Positions 19,207-29,055 of a stretch of 47,222 bases of DNA are shown in pieces. The stretch covers positions 1-47,222 of the forward strand of contig NZ_WIAQ01000022.1 in assembly GCF_009466385.1 (NCBI RefSeq), in the 5' to 3' direction. The DNA comes from Peribacillus tepidiphilus. GTDB taxonomy: Bacteria; Bacillota; Bacilli; Bacillales; DSM-1321. Position numbers and translations under genes: made by a program. Positions within the stretch are counted from its first letter, which is position 1. Every line of letters begins with the position of its first letter. The notes below the pieces were generated by a model, which saw nothing but the letters and a program-made list of their open reading frames with translations, was not told where the DNA came from and did no database searches.

Positions 19207-20538
19207 ATGGCTACTGAGCTAAATCAAACTGCTAAAGAATTATTGAATAAAATTGAAACAAAAGAAGCAACCATTGGTGTTGTCGGACTTGGTTATGTGG
19301 GACTTCCTCTTGCTGTTGAAAAGGCAAAAGCAGGCTATAAAGTGATTGGTTTTGATGTTCAGCAAAGCAGAGTTGACCAAGTGAACAATGGGATTAACTA
19401 CATCGGGGACGTTGTGGACGAGGATTTAAAAGCCATCACAGAATCTGGACAACTCAAAGCAACAACAGATTACTCTCTCATTAAAGAAGTCGACGCTGTT
19501 GCTATTTGCGTTCCTACTCCACTTGATACTTATCAGCAACCAGATACATCCTATGTTGAAAATTCAGGAAAAGAAATTTCTAAATACATGCATAAGGGCA
19601 TGCTGATCGTTTTAGAAAGCACTACCTATCCTGGAACGACGGAAGAGGTTCTGAAGCCGATTTTAGAAAGTACTGGCTTAAAAGTAGGACAAGACTTCTT
19701 CTTAGCCTACTCTCCAGAACGCGTAGATCCAGGTAACAAACACTTTAATACAAAGAACACTCCAAAGGTCGTTGGTGGGGTTACTCCAGCTTGTACGGAC
19801 ATTGCAGCTCAACTTTATAAAAATGTCCTTGAGGGAGATGTTCACACAGTATCAAGCCCTGCTGTAGCAGAAATGGAAAAAATTCTTGAAAACACTTTCC
19901 GTCATATTAATATTGCATTAGCAAACGAAATGGCGATCCTATGCAACAGAATGAATATCGATGTATGGGAAGTAATTGATGCTGCAGCAACGAAGCCATA
20001 TGGATTTATGCCATTCTATCCAGGTCCAGGACTCGGTGGCCATTGTATCCCAATTGACCCATTCTATTTAACATGGAAAGCAAGAGAGTACAATTATCAT
20101 ACTCGCTTAATTGAGCTTGCTGGTGAAATCAATAATGCTATGCCTGAGTTCGTTGTTGACCGCTGTATGAAAATTTTGAACGAAGATAAGAAATCCTTAA
20201 ATGGAGCAAAGGTATTAGTTCTTGGAGTTGCATACAAGAAAGATATCGATGACATGAGAGAATCCCCAGCTCTTGATATTATGACTTTATTAACGAAAGC
20301 TGGAGCAGACTGGAAGGCAGTCGATCCATATGTAAGTCAGTTTAAGCTGAATGGAGAAATTATTAAAACGGTTGAATTAACACCTGAAGAGCTTGAACAA
20401 GCAGACCTTGTTCTTATTACAACGGATCATTCTAACTTTGACTATGACCTAATTGCTACTAAATCTTCTGTTATTTTTGATACAAGAAATGCATTGAAGG
20501 GTCATACCGACAAAGCAAAAAAATACTACCGTTTATAA
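19207..20538 (+). CDS. wbpA: UDP-N-acetylglucosamine 6-dehydrogenase (WbpA type)
   Basis: NAD-dependent oxidation of UDP-GlcNAc to UDP-GlcNAcA, the entry step of the pathway. The 443 residues contain VGLGYVGLPLA (NAD site), YSPERVDPG, and the catalytic Cys280 in GGHCIPIDPF. The C-terminal UDP-binding domain begins with VLGVAYKKDIDDMRESP. A UDP-ManNAc dehydrogenase (WecC) is the main alternative because the families overlap, but the neighbouring wbpB/E/D homologues favour the GlcNAc form. The ribosome binding site GAAAGAGG precedes the ATG. Confidence 0.87.
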   Translation: MATELNQTAKELLNKIETKEATIGVVGLGYVGLPLAVEKAKAGYKVIGFDVQQSRVDQVNNGINYIGDVVDEDLKAITESGQLKATTDYSLIKEVDAVAICVPTPLDTYQQPDTSYVENSGKEISKYMHKGMLIVLESTTYPGTTEEVLKPILESTGLKVGQDFFLAYSPERVDPGNKHFNTKNTPKVVGGVTPACTDIAAQLYKNVLEGDVHTVSSPAVAEMEKILENTFRHINIALANEMAILCNRMNIDVWEVIDAAATKPYGFMPFYPGPGLGGHCIPIDPFYLTWKAREYNYHTRLIELAGEINNAMPEFVVDRCMKILNEDKKSLNGAKVLVLGVAYKKDIDDMRESPALDIMTLLTKAGADWKAVDPYVSQFKLNGEIIKTVELTPEELEQADLVLITTDHSNFDYDLIATKSSVIFDTRNALKGHTDKAKKYYRL

Positions 20539-20546
20539 TCTTTAAA

Positions 20547-20576
20547 GAACCAGGCCACAGTAATGGTCTGGTTCTA
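20547..20576 (+). terminator. Hairpin after wbpA, possible attenuator
   Basis: Stem GAACCAGgCCA / TGGtCTGGTTC with one mismatch, followed by only a short AT-rich stretch and no strong T-run. Possibly partial termination or mRNA stabilisation inside the operon. Confidence 0.5.
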
Positions 20577-20599
20577 TTATGAAAAAGAGAGGCTAAACA

Positions 20600-21745
20600 A
20601 TGAAGGTATGTCACTTAACATCCGTTCATCCTCCTGAAGATATTCGTATTTTTGTTAAAGAATGTGTTTCTTTGTACAAAGGGGGGCATGATGTCTCGCT
20701 TATTGTAAGAAACAGTGAGACATATGAAAAAGATGGAGTCAAAATAATAGGCGTAACTGCTAATGCCTCCAACCGATTTATCCGAATGGTGAAAGGACCA
20801 ATGGCAGTATACAAAAAAGCCTTGGAAGTAGATGCTGACGTCTATCATTTCCATGATCCGGAGCTTATACCTGTTGGACTACTCCTCAAACGAAAGGGGA
20901 AAAAAGTAGTCTACGACGTTCATGAAGACGTTCCGGAGCAGGTTCTTTCTAAACAATGGATTCCTGGACCGTTAAGAAAGTTCGTTTCAAATGTGGTAAA
21001 GCAAGTTGAAAGGTTTGCTTCTAAACGGTATGATGCAGTTGTAACTGCTACTCCAACAATTAATGATCGTTTTAAAACCTATACACCGAATAGTGTCATC
21101 GTTCATAATTTTCCGATCATGAGCGAGTTAATGGGGAATACTGAGAACGAATTAAATGCAAGTTTAGAGAATGATCAAAATAGTAAAGAACCTTATGTCA
21201 TTTATGTAGGCGGATTGACAAAAATACGAGGGGTTTTGGAAATGGTGGATGCCATTTCTGAATTGAATGCTGTACATAACCCCCGTACAAAGCTGTATCT
21301 AGCAGGGGCCTTCGCACCTGCGGAATTACAACGAGAAGTAGAAAAAAAGCAAGGCTGGAACGATACTGAATATCTTGGCTTCTTGAATAGAAGTCAAGTC
21401 AAGGAATATTTGTCACAGGCCAAACTAGGATTAGTATTGCTTCATCCTGAGCCGAGATATATGGTATCTTATCCAATAAAAATGTTTGAATATATGGCAG
21501 CTGGCATCCCGGTTGTAGCAGCTAATTTTCCACTTTGGAAAAGCATTGTAGAGGGTGCACAATGCGGATTAACGGCAGATCCTATGAATCCAAAAGAGAT
21601 TGCTGAAGCGATGAAATGGATATTAACTCATCCAGAAGAAGCAATTGAAATGGGGAAAAACGGGCAGAAAGCCATTGCGGAAAAATATAATTGGGAAAAA
21701 GAGAGCGAAACGCTGTTACAGCTGTATGACAGGTTAGCAAACTAG
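20600..21745 (+). CDS. Glycosyltransferase family 4, glycan locus
   Basis: A GT-B enzyme of 381 residues. The N-terminus SVHPPEDIRIFVKEC and the YDVHEDVPEQVL motif are seen in many wall and capsule GT4 enzymes. The donor-binding part contains YPIKMFEYMAAGIPVVAANF. Cytoplasmic or membrane-associated. It lies between the UDP-sugar dehydrogenase and another GT4 gene; either of the two may add the diacetamido-uronic acid. The exact linkage is unknown. Confidence 0.86.
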   Translation: MKVCHLTSVHPPEDIRIFVKECVSLYKGGHDVSLIVRNSETYEKDGVKIIGVTANASNRFIRMVKGPMAVYKKALEVDADVYHFHDPELIPVGLLLKRKGKKVVYDVHEDVPEQVLSKQWIPGPLRKFVSNVVKQVERFASKRYDAVVTATPTINDRFKTYTPNSVIVHNFPIMSELMGNTENELNASLENDQNSKEPYVIYVGGLTKIRGVLEMVDAISELNAVHNPRTKLYLAGAFAPAELQREVEKKQGWNDTEYLGFLNRSQVKEYLSQAKLGLVLLHPEPRYMVSYPIKMFEYMAAGIPVVAANFPLWKSIVEGAQCGLTADPMNPKEIAEAMKWILTHPEEAIEMGKNGQKAIAEKYNWEKESETLLQLYDRLAN

Positions 21746-21763
21746 CCGGAAAGAGGGACAGTT

Positions 21764-23005
21764 TTGAAAATCTGGATACTAAACCATGTTGCTTTAAAAC
21801 CGAATGAAAAAGGAATTACTCGACATTATGATTTAGCGAAATTCATGGTGGAAAAAGGTCATAGCATCACGATTTTTGCTAGCAGCTTCTTAGCCTATTT
21901 ATTTGAATGGAGAAATCCGAAAAAGAAAAATTATCATGAAGATGTAAACGGAGTTTCTTTTGAGTGGGTTTGGACATTGCCATATAAGGGAAATGGACCG
22001 AGACGAATCCTAAACATGATCAGCTATTTGTTCACAGCTACCTATAGAGGCTGGAAGAAGAAAGAAAAGCCGGATGTTATAGTTGGTTCTTCCGTTCATC
22101 TGTTTGCATGTTTAGCAGGCTATATTTTAAGCAAAATCAAGAGAAGCCATTATGTAGTGGAAATTCGAGATTTATGGCCTAGAACCTTAATAGAATTTGG
22201 AGCCATGAGTGAATACCATCCTGTTGCTGTTATGTTCGGCATCATTGAAAAATTTGTATACAAGAAAGCTGAAAAAATCATCGTAACTTTACCAGGTGCT
22301 TATAAATACATTACAAGCCTTGGTGTACCAATGGAGAAAATTGAGTATATTCCTAACGGTATAGATTTATCAAAGGTAAAAGAGTTCGAGAACAAGTCTT
22401 CTCTTGAAGAGGATATCTTAAAGATCAGAGAAAAGTATAAAAACATTGTGATGTATGTAGGATCCCATGGAATAGCCAACTCGCTCGATACCATTTTAGA
22501 TTCATCGGATTATTTACAAAGGCAAGATACAGCCTATATATTTGTTGGTGAAGGTCCAGAAAAACCTGCTTTAATGAAGAAGGCTTCTAAAAAAGAGAAT
22601 GTTTTCTTCTTTAATGCCATACCAAAACAGGAAGTGCTTTCTACTTTAAGACTTGCTGATGTCCTTGCTGTATCGATGTTAGATACACCATTGTATCGAT
22701 TTGGTATTAGTTTAAACAAGTTGAATGATTACTTGTTATCAGGGAAGCCAATTCTTTTTGCTGGAAAGGTGTATAATAACATTGTGGAAATGGCGAAGGC
22801 AGGTATTACTGTTGCACCTGAAAATCCTCGTGAATTTGCTGAGGGACTGGACAAGCTGCTGAACTTAACAGAGGAAGAAAAAATCTCGATCCAGCGTAAT
22901 GGCTTTGCGTACCTTAAAGAAAATCACGATATGGAAATGCTGTCAAATAAATTTTTACATATTTGCCAGAACCTATTAACGCATAAAGAAAGAGGTAATG
23001 AATGA
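21764..23005 (+). CDS. Glycosyltransferase family 4, WbuB-like
   Basis: A GT-B glycosyltransferase of 413 residues with a TTG start preceded by AGAGGG. The N-terminus KIWILNHVALKPNEKGITRH and the segment VEIRDLWPRTLIEFG resemble the WbuB/Cps2F-like group, which often transfers N-acetyl amino sugars. The C-terminal half includes VGEGPEKPALMKKA. The stop codon overlaps the next start by four bases, so it is translationally coupled to the wbpE-like gene, suggesting use of the sugar made by that pathway. Confidence 0.85.
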   Translation: MKIWILNHVALKPNEKGITRHYDLAKFMVEKGHSITIFASSFLAYLFEWRNPKKKNYHEDVNGVSFEWVWTLPYKGNGPRRILNMISYLFTATYRGWKKKEKPDVIVGSSVHLFACLAGYILSKIKRSHYVVEIRDLWPRTLIEFGAMSEYHPVAVMFGIIEKFVYKKAEKIIVTLPGAYKYITSLGVPMEKIEYIPNGIDLSKVKEFENKSSLEEDILKIREKYKNIVMYVGSHGIANSLDTILDSSDYLQRQDTAYIFVGEGPEKPALMKKASKKENVFFFNAIPKQEVLSTLRLADVLAVSMLDTPLYRFGISLNKLNDYLLSGKPILFAGKVYNNIVEMAKAGITVAPENPREFAEGLDKLLNLTEEEKISIQRNGFAYLKENHDMEMLSNKFLHICQNLLTHKERGNE

Positions 23006-24123
23006 TGAAGCAAATTCCAATGTTAGATTTAACAGAACAATATGCGAACTTAAAAGAAGAGATTCTTACTTCCCTTGATCAAGTTATGTCTAAAGCACAT
23101 TTCATTTTAGGGGAAAATGTTAAGAAGCTTGAAAGAGATGTTGCTGAATATAGTAATGCTTCTCATGGAATCGGCGTAGCAAACGGAAGCGATGCATTAA
23201 ATATCGCTTTAATGGCATGCGGTGTAGGACCTGGAGATGAAGTAATCGTCCCTTCCTTTACTTTCTTTGCGACTGCTGGGGCAGTAGCTCGTACTGGTGC
23301 AACTCCTGTATTTGTTGATATTAATCCAAAAACTTTCAATATTTGCCCTGAGTCAATTGAAAAAGCCATTACTCCTAAGACAAAAGCCATTATACCAGTA
23401 CATTTATATGGTCAAATGGCTGATATGGATGCAATTAAAGCTATTGCAGATCAGCATAATCTTTATATCATCGAAGATGCTGCACAAGCAATTGGTGCTG
23501 AATATAAAGGCAAAAAGGTTGGAGAGTTAGGCACATTAGCTTGCTACAGCTTCTTCCCAACTAAAAACCTTGGAGCATATGGCGATGCAGGAATGATCAT
23601 CACAAGCGATGACGAGCTTGCAGAAAAATGCCGTGTGATTCGCGTACATGGAAGCAAGCCAAAATATTACCATCACATTCTTGGATATAACAGCCGTTTG
23701 GATGAAATGCAAGCTGCTATCTTAAATGTTAAATTCCCTCATCTAAATGATTGGAGCAAACAAAGAAAAGAGAGAGCAAAAACCTATACAACATTACTAA
23801 AAGAAGCTCTTGGTGATCAAGTAGTAACTCCATTTGAAGAAGAATTTAACTATCATGTGTACCATCAATACACCATTCGTGTTGAAAGAAGAGACGAGCT
23901 GCAAGCCTTCTTGAAGGAAAATGGAGTATCAACAATGGTTTACTATCCGCAGCCGCTGCACCTTCAGCCAGTGTTCTCTTACCTTGGATACAAAGAGGGA
24001 GATCTGCCTGAGACAGAAAAAGCAGCGAAGGAAGCCATTTCTCTACCAATGTTCCCTGAACTAAAAGAGGAACAACAGCAATATGTAGTAGAGAAAATTA
24101 AAGAATTTTATTCTGCAAAATAA
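23002..24123 (+). CDS. wbpE: UDP-3-keto-GlcNAcA aminotransferase, DegT/DnrJ/EryC1/StrS family (WbpE type)
   Basis: PLP enzyme expected to convert the 3-keto intermediate to UDP-3-amino-3-deoxy-GlcNAcA with glutamate as donor. The 373 residues have NGSDALNIAL (phosphate-binding region), EDAAQAIGAEYKGKK, and the PLP lysine K188 in FFPTKNLGAYGDAG. The first and second codons are both ATG; the gene may start at 23005. Directly followed by the matching acetyltransferase. Confidence 0.88.
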   Translation: MMKQIPMLDLTEQYANLKEEILTSLDQVMSKAHFILGENVKKLERDVAEYSNASHGIGVANGSDALNIALMACGVGPGDEVIVPSFTFFATAGAVARTGATPVFVDINPKTFNICPESIEKAITPKTKAIIPVHLYGQMADMDAIKAIADQHNLYIIEDAAQAIGAEYKGKKVGELGTLACYSFFPTKNLGAYGDAGMIITSDDELAEKCRVIRVHGSKPKYYHHILGYNSRLDEMQAAILNVKFPHLNDWSKQRKERAKTYTTLLKEALGDQVVTPFEEEFNYHVYHQYTIRVERRDELQAFLKENGVSTMVYYPQPLHLQPVFSYLGYKEGDLPETEKAAKEAISLPMFPELKEEQQQYVVEKIKEFYSAK

Positions 24124-24145
24124 TACTTTTAAAGGGAAGGGTACT

Positions 24146-24856
24146 ATGAAACCTTATTCAATAGGTCAAAACGTGATTATTAAAGAAAATGTTACATTTG
24201 GGGAAAACGTTGTGATCGGGAACAATGTTATCATATATGAAGGCGTTCAAATTGGTGACAATGTTCTCATCCAAGATAATGTTGTCATTGGAAAGCAACC
24301 TTCCAGAGCTAAAAACTCCATTCTTCCAGAAGTCAAAAAGCTCCCTCCTACCATCATTGGATCGGGCTGTACAATAGGTACTTCTTCTATCATTTACGCC
24401 AATGCTACGTTAGCAGAGGATGTATTTGTTGCTGATTTAGCGACAATCAGAGAAAGAGTTACTGTTGGGCCACAAACGATTGTTGGAAGAGGAGTAGCAA
24501 TCGAAAATGATTGTAAAATCGGTAAAAAATGTAAGTTAGAAACAAATTGTTATATTACTGCCTATTCCGAGCTTGGTGATTATGTCTTTGTCGCTCCTTG
24601 TGTAGTAACGACAAACGACAACTATATGGCAAGAACAAAAGAGCGCTTTGATAAATTTAAAGGTGTGACAGTGAAAGACGGCGGAAGAATTGGAGCTAAT
24701 GCCATCATTCTTCCAGGAAAAACGATTGAGGAAGATGGAACGGTTGCGGCTGGAAGTATCGTTACAAAGGATGTAAAGAAGGAAGAACTAGTGCTTGGTT
24801 TCCCTGCTAGGAAGATTAGGGATGTTCCACCAGAACAACTTTTGAGAAATCAATGA
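24146..24856 (+). CDS. wbpD: UDP-3-amino-GlcNAcA N-acetyltransferase, left-handed beta-helix (WbpD/WlbB type)
   Basis: Acetyl-CoA dependent enzyme expected to finish UDP-GlcNAc(3NAc)A. The 236 residues consist mainly of hexapeptide repeats (VIIKENVTFGENVVIGNNV and similar), giving a trimeric left-handed beta-helix. The segment near VAPCVVTTNDNYMARTKER is characteristic of the WlbB subgroup. Placed 22 bases after wbpE with AAGGGAAGGG before the ATG. Confidence 0.87.
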   Translation: MKPYSIGQNVIIKENVTFGENVVIGNNVIIYEGVQIGDNVLIQDNVVIGKQPSRAKNSILPEVKKLPPTIIGSGCTIGTSSIIYANATLAEDVFVADLATIRERVTVGPQTIVGRGVAIENDCKIGKKCKLETNCYITAYSELGDYVFVAPCVVTTNDNYMARTKERFDKFKGVTVKDGGRIGANAIILPGKTIEEDGTVAAGSIVTKDVKKEELVLGFPARKIRDVPPEQLLRNQ

Positions 24857-24880
24857 TTTTTTAAATAGGAGGCTGTTTGA

Positions 24881-26380
24881 ATGCAGCCTTCCTTACTTTT
24901 AGGAGTGAGATTAGTGGCGGCAGTACCGAGAAATATACTTCAAGCTATTTTAGGTTGCGGAATCTCCTTAACCTTAGCATTAATTCTTGCTCGCATCCAG
25001 GATCATCGGCTTTTGCTATTTGCATGTGCAGGATTCTTAGTTCTATGCTGTACGCTTTTTTTAAAGTTTTATAAGGACGAGTTTTGGAAGGGCAGTGACA
25101 TTCCAAAAATACTCTTAAGTTTGACAATTTTTTCTTCGTTTATAGGTCCATCCATCATTTCTGTAAAGGTCAGCTCATTTTCACTATTTCCTTATAGAAT
25201 ATTGATAGTAGCATTGGCTGGGATATACATGATTCAAGTTTTGAAAACAAGAAGAATGATTTCTTTTCAAAACTTGCAAGTAAAGCCGATTCTAGGTTTT
25301 TTCTTTTTTTGGATGATGTACGGCATTTTTGCGGTAAGCTGGTCCATATCCCCTATGGATAGTATAAAAGAGCTTGTTTATTTGATTACTGGCATCTTAA
25401 TCATTTTCTATGTATTGCATCTTTATTCTGAAGAAAATAACTATCGGGAGTTTTTTGTCATATGGATTCTGATGGGGCTGTTTTTAATGGGGATCGGACT
25501 CATAAACAATCTTTTGCAAATCCATCTTCCTATCTCGCGAATATATTCAGCACCACTCTATCAGAAGACGATTCCGACTTCTGTCTTTGTGAATGAAAAT
25601 GATTTTGCAAGCTTTCTTGCGATTAGTTTTTTCTTTTACGTATCGTTGATCAAAAACGGGAAAAAATACATTTATTCTATAATCGGAATAGTAGGAGTTT
25701 TACTTTCCCTTTATCTAATCCTAGTGACTTCATCAAGGGCTAATTACATTGCCATTGCAATGGGAGCAGTATTTTGGTTCCTGTTTGTGTTAAAAGGAAG
25801 AGAAAGACGTATTTTAACATACCTTGGGATTCCTGCTGTCCTTGCCGTTGTATACCTCTTTTATAATCAATTGAAAAGCCTGTTTGGCATGATTGCCACG
25901 CAAGTGTTGAGTTTGTTGCCCGGTGGAGGAGATGAAGGCGCTTCAGTCAATATTCGTCAGAATCTATTAAAAAATGCAAAGGTTTTTATTGAGAATACAT
26001 TTGGTTTTGGGATCAGCCCAGGTACTGTAGAGCGATATATGAAGGAATATAGCGTTTTTAATACCCATAATGACTTTAATATTCATAATTGGTGGGCTGA
26101 AATATTTGTTCATTATGGATTTATCGTGTTTGGCGGATATGTTCTAATTTTTGTCTATCTCATTTATTGTTTGATAAAAATCAATCGGGCATTGCAAAAG
26201 GAAAAACAATCCATGATTAGTGAAGCCCTATTGTGCAGTTTGGTTGTTTTTATTTTTGCAAGCATCAGCCCTAACTCTTTTATGGCGTTGAATTATAATT
26301 GGCTGCTAGTTGCTTTTGCGATTGGATATGTCAATATTTATTATCATTATGTAAAAAATAACGGGAGGAAACAATGCTAA
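24881..26380 (+). CDS. O-antigen polymerase/ligase-like membrane protein (Wzy/WaaL family)
   Basis: A membrane protein of 499 residues with about 11 to 12 hydrophobic segments and a large extracellular loop near residues 340-410. The loop holds HNDFNIHNWWAEIFVHYGF, a motif position typical of Wzy_C / O-antigen ligase domains, and TSSRANYIAIA precedes it. It probably polymerises or transfers the repeat unit on the outer face. AGGAGG lies eight bases before the ATG. It overlaps the next gene by seven bases. Confidence 0.85.
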   Translation: MQPSLLLGVRLVAAVPRNILQAILGCGISLTLALILARIQDHRLLLFACAGFLVLCCTLFLKFYKDEFWKGSDIPKILLSLTIFSSFIGPSIISVKVSSFSLFPYRILIVALAGIYMIQVLKTRRMISFQNLQVKPILGFFFFWMMYGIFAVSWSISPMDSIKELVYLITGILIIFYVLHLYSEENNYREFFVIWILMGLFLMGIGLINNLLQIHLPISRIYSAPLYQKTIPTSVFVNENDFASFLAISFFFYVSLIKNGKKYIYSIIGIVGVLLSLYLILVTSSRANYIAIAMGAVFWFLFVLKGRERRILTYLGIPAVLAVVYLFYNQLKSLFGMIATQVLSLLPGGGDEGASVNIRQNLLKNAKVFIENTFGFGISPGTVERYMKEYSVFNTHNDFNIHNWWAEIFVHYGFIVFGGYVLIFVYLIYCLIKINRALQKEKQSMISEALLCSLVVFIFASISPNSFMALNYNWLLVAFAIGYVNIYYHYVKNNGRKQC

Positions 26381-27036
26381 CTGAAGCTTTTCACCGTATG
26401 AAGAATAGAATAAGAAAACTTGCATTATTATTAATTGCAATCCCTCTTTTAACTGCTGCTATATCGTATTATTTGGAATTAAAAACCCCGGTAGTTTATA
26501 CTGCAAAATCAGAAATAAGACTCGGTAATATGGAAAATGAACGCCTTACAAGTCAAAGCTGGGTTGATTCCTATATAAAGTCGTCCGATTTTCTTGGGAA
26601 AGTTTTCAAAGATGAAGAAATATCAATTGAAGAAATTAAAGGCAAGTTAGAAATCACGCAAAATAATAAAGACATCCTTCAAATCCATTACACTTCTAAT
26701 GATAAAGAAAAAGCGGATCATGTTCTAACTAAAATAGTGGACGCTTTCATGACTGAATCAAAATCGCTTTATGATCGAAAGAAAAACCTTATTGAAGATA
26801 AGATTGCAAAAACTGAAAAACTTGAATCTCCTGAAGAAAGTGTTAAAAAACAAGAGTTTTTGTTTGACCTTGAAATGACCCTAATTAATTTAAGAGAGAC
26901 TCAAGTGTTAGAACCAGTAACTGTATCAGAAGGTTATAAAAACCCTCTAAAAAGAGGAATCTTTGGCTTGATTATGGGTTTAATGGTAAGTGCCTTTTTG
27001 GTAATAGTACCTGAGCTATTTGTGAATAGAGATTAA
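26374..27036 (+). CDS. Wzz/YveK-like chain-length determinant protein
   Basis: A protein of 220 residues with two membrane segments: one near the N-terminus (about 17-36, KLALLLIAIPLLTAAISYY) and one near the C-terminus (about 195-214). The charged extracellular domain between them has coiled-coil character (KTEKLESPEESVKKQEF). This matches Wzz/YveK-type co-polymerases. No BY-kinase or phosphatase gene follows, so control by tyrosine phosphorylation is not evident here. Last gene of the glycan locus. Confidence 0.75.
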   Translation: MLTEAFHRMKNRIRKLALLLIAIPLLTAAISYYLELKTPVVYTAKSEIRLGNMENERLTSQSWVDSYIKSSDFLGKVFKDEEISIEEIKGKLEITQNNKDILQIHYTSNDKEKADHVLTKIVDAFMTESKSLYDRKKNLIEDKIAKTEKLESPEESVKKQEFLFDLEMTLINLRETQVLEPVTVSEGYKNPLKRGIFGLIMGLMVSAFLVIVPELFVNRD

Positions 27037-27070
27037 TATGGAAACATTGAGCAATGAAGAAGTTGGAATT

Positions 27071-27200
27071 CTATTTGGGTAAGTGAACAGCACCTATTAA
27101 AGTAGAGTCGAAAATCCCTATTCGGGTAATGAACTGCACCCCTTAAAGTAGATGTTGAAAAAACCCTATTCGGGCAACATTGCTTTAAAGGGGTGATTTA
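27071..27200. repeat. Short direct repeats with IS3-type end sequences
   Basis: Three imperfect units begin CTATTTGGG (27071), CTATTCGGG (27118) and CTATTCGGG (27166), about 48 bases apart. They include TGAACTGCACC, a sequence like the ends of IS3-family elements and like the remnant at 4725. An inverted match, CACCCCTTAAAG / CTTTAAAGGGGTG, lies at 27137 and 27183. Likely nested IS-end debris; no transposase frame is left. Confidence 0.55.
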
Positions 27201-27342
27201 TTTTGATAAAAGGGAAAAATATACAAAAAACGCATTTAATTGGGACTTAATTCTGTACATAATAGTCGTATTCACATTTCAATCTACTCTTGAGCTCATT
27301 ACCATTTGGGGTAAGGCTGCTCCTCGCACAGGTTAATTCCTG

Positions 27343-27775
27343 CTGACGACCGATATGTGTGAGCTGACGACCGATATGTGTGAGCTGACGACCGAAATAT
27401 TGGGCTGACGACCGATATATTGCTACTGACGACCGATATATTGCTGCTGACGACCGATATAATGGATCTGACGACCGATATATTGCTGCTGACGACCGAT
27501 ATGTGTGAGCTGACGACCGAAATATTGGGCTGACGACCGATAAATTGAAGCTGATGACCGATATATTGGGCTGACGACCGATATATTGCTACTGACGACC
27601 GATATATTGCTGCTGACGACCGATATAATGGATCTGACGACCGATATATTGCTGCTGACGACCGATATATTGAGCTGACGACCGATATATTCGATTGACG
27701 ACCGATATATTGATCTGACGACCGAAATAATGGGCAGACGACCAATATATCGATCCTGATGACTGGGTATCTTCC
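27343..27775 (+). repeat. Array A1 of the 20-21 bp repeat CTGACGACCGATAT-N6/7
   Basis: About 20 tandem units. The first 14 bases of each are almost constant; the last 6-7 take a few recurring forms (GTGTGAG, ATTGGG, ATTGCTA, ATTGCTG, AATGGAT). A five-unit block (units 3-7) recurs as units 11-15, showing growth by block duplication. Open frames across it are by-products of the repeat. It lies upstream of the NERD gene. Confidence 0.95.
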
Positions 27776-27873
27776 CTCTAATTACCTATTAATTAAAAAA
27801 ATAAGAAATTTTAGAAGGAAAGTTCATAAACATGAAGAAATTTTATATAGAATTATGAAAGGAGTAGATTTTT

Positions 27874-28890
27874 TTGATAATAAAAGAGAGAAAAATTCCA
27901 ATTAGGATTTTAATGCTTGAAGCATTAGAAAGGCGGTTACCCTTAAATCATTCAAAAACGGGGAAAATTAAAGAAGACTTGGCGAAAAGAAAAGCTGGAT
28001 TTCATGGAGAAGAATCTTTGGACTACTATTTAAAAAAACTTCCTCAAAAAGAGTACCTTATACTCAATGACCTTCGTTTAATAAATGAAGAAAATCCTTT
28101 CCAAATAGACACTCTGATTATATCCTCTCGCTTTGCACTCATTTTGGAAGTGAAAAATATCTCCGGTACATTGTTTTTTGATACTCAATTTAATCAACTG
28201 ATCCGTACTTTAAACGGCGAAGAGCACGGCTTTCAAGATCCTCTTTCCCAAGTTCAATATCAAAAATCCAATCTAATTAAATGGCTCGCAAAACAGCAAA
28301 TTGTAGAGCTTCCAGTTAAATATTCAGTAATCATCAGTAATCCTGCCAGCATTATAAAAACTTCGCCCCATACCAAGAATGTACACCAATGTGTATTTCA
28401 TGTCTCTGAACTATTGAAAAGACTTCAATCATTTCAAGATCAATTTGAAAAAGAAATCCTACCCCCAAAAGAGTTAAAAAAAGCTGCTCGTCTTCTATTA
28501 AAGAACCACATTTCTGAAGAGATAAATATACTTGAATCCTATAATATAGACAGATCAGAGCTGCTTACTGGTATTCAATGTCCGAACTGCTCTCGATTTT
28601 CGATGAAAAGAATAAAAAGAGCCTGGCAATGTCCGATTTGCAAAACCCGCTCTAAAAATTCCCACGTACAGGCCCTCATGGATTATTTCCTCTTAGGGCA
28701 CCGCACCATTACAAACAAGCAATTATGTTGGTTTCTTCATTTACAATCTTCCGATATCGCCAAAAAAATACTCAAGTCGATGAATCTTCCTTTTAAAGGG
28801 TCAAATAAAGGCCGAATATACTGTCTTCCCGAAAATTTTTTTGCACAGCCTGAGCTCCTTCATCAGTTATCTAAAGTTTACTACCAATAA
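27874..28890 (+). CDS. NERD domain protein with C-terminal zinc ribbon
   Basis: The NERD (nuclease-related) domain spans about residues 45-160 of 338. The motif sequence GEESLDYYL, FQIDTLIISSRFALILEVKN is the PD-(D/E)XK-like core with Asp, Glu and Lys in place. A putative zinc ribbon, CPNCSRF ... CPICKTR, is at about 233-257, followed by a small helical region. TTG start with GAAAGGAG upstream. NERD proteins are suspected nucleases of unclear role. The gene is bracketed on both sides by arrays of one tandem repeat and by IS debris, and it breaks the synteny with B. subtilis, so it looks like an acquired segment. Confidence 0.85.
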   Translation: MIIKERKIPIRILMLEALERRLPLNHSKTGKIKEDLAKRKAGFHGEESLDYYLKKLPQKEYLILNDLRLINEENPFQIDTLIISSRFALILEVKNISGTLFFDTQFNQLIRTLNGEEHGFQDPLSQVQYQKSNLIKWLAKQQIVELPVKYSVIISNPASIIKTSPHTKNVHQCVFHVSELLKRLQSFQDQFEKEILPPKELKKAARLLLKNHISEEINILESYNIDRSELLTGIQCPNCSRFSMKRIKRAWQCPICKTRSKNSHVQALMDYFLLGHRTITNKQLCWFLHLQSSDIAKKILKSMNLPFKGSNKGRIYCLPENFFAQPELLHQLSKVYYQ

Positions 28891-29055
28891 TTAAATATCC
28901 GTAAAAACCTTTATACGCAGTAAAATAAATAGAATCTGTATAATAAACGTTTTAGCTCCAAACCTCTTTAATCTGAAGATTTTATTCCATTTTTTCTAAT
29001 AAAAATACACAGTTTCGTGAACGATTTACCGCTCCTGATGCCAAAAAAATTGGAT

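Noticed and set aside
27299-27745. Minus-strand frame rich in SVVSSNI / YRSSA repeats
   Set aside because: Produced by the tandem array; two different frames are open in the sister array at 28968-29369, as expected for simple repeats.
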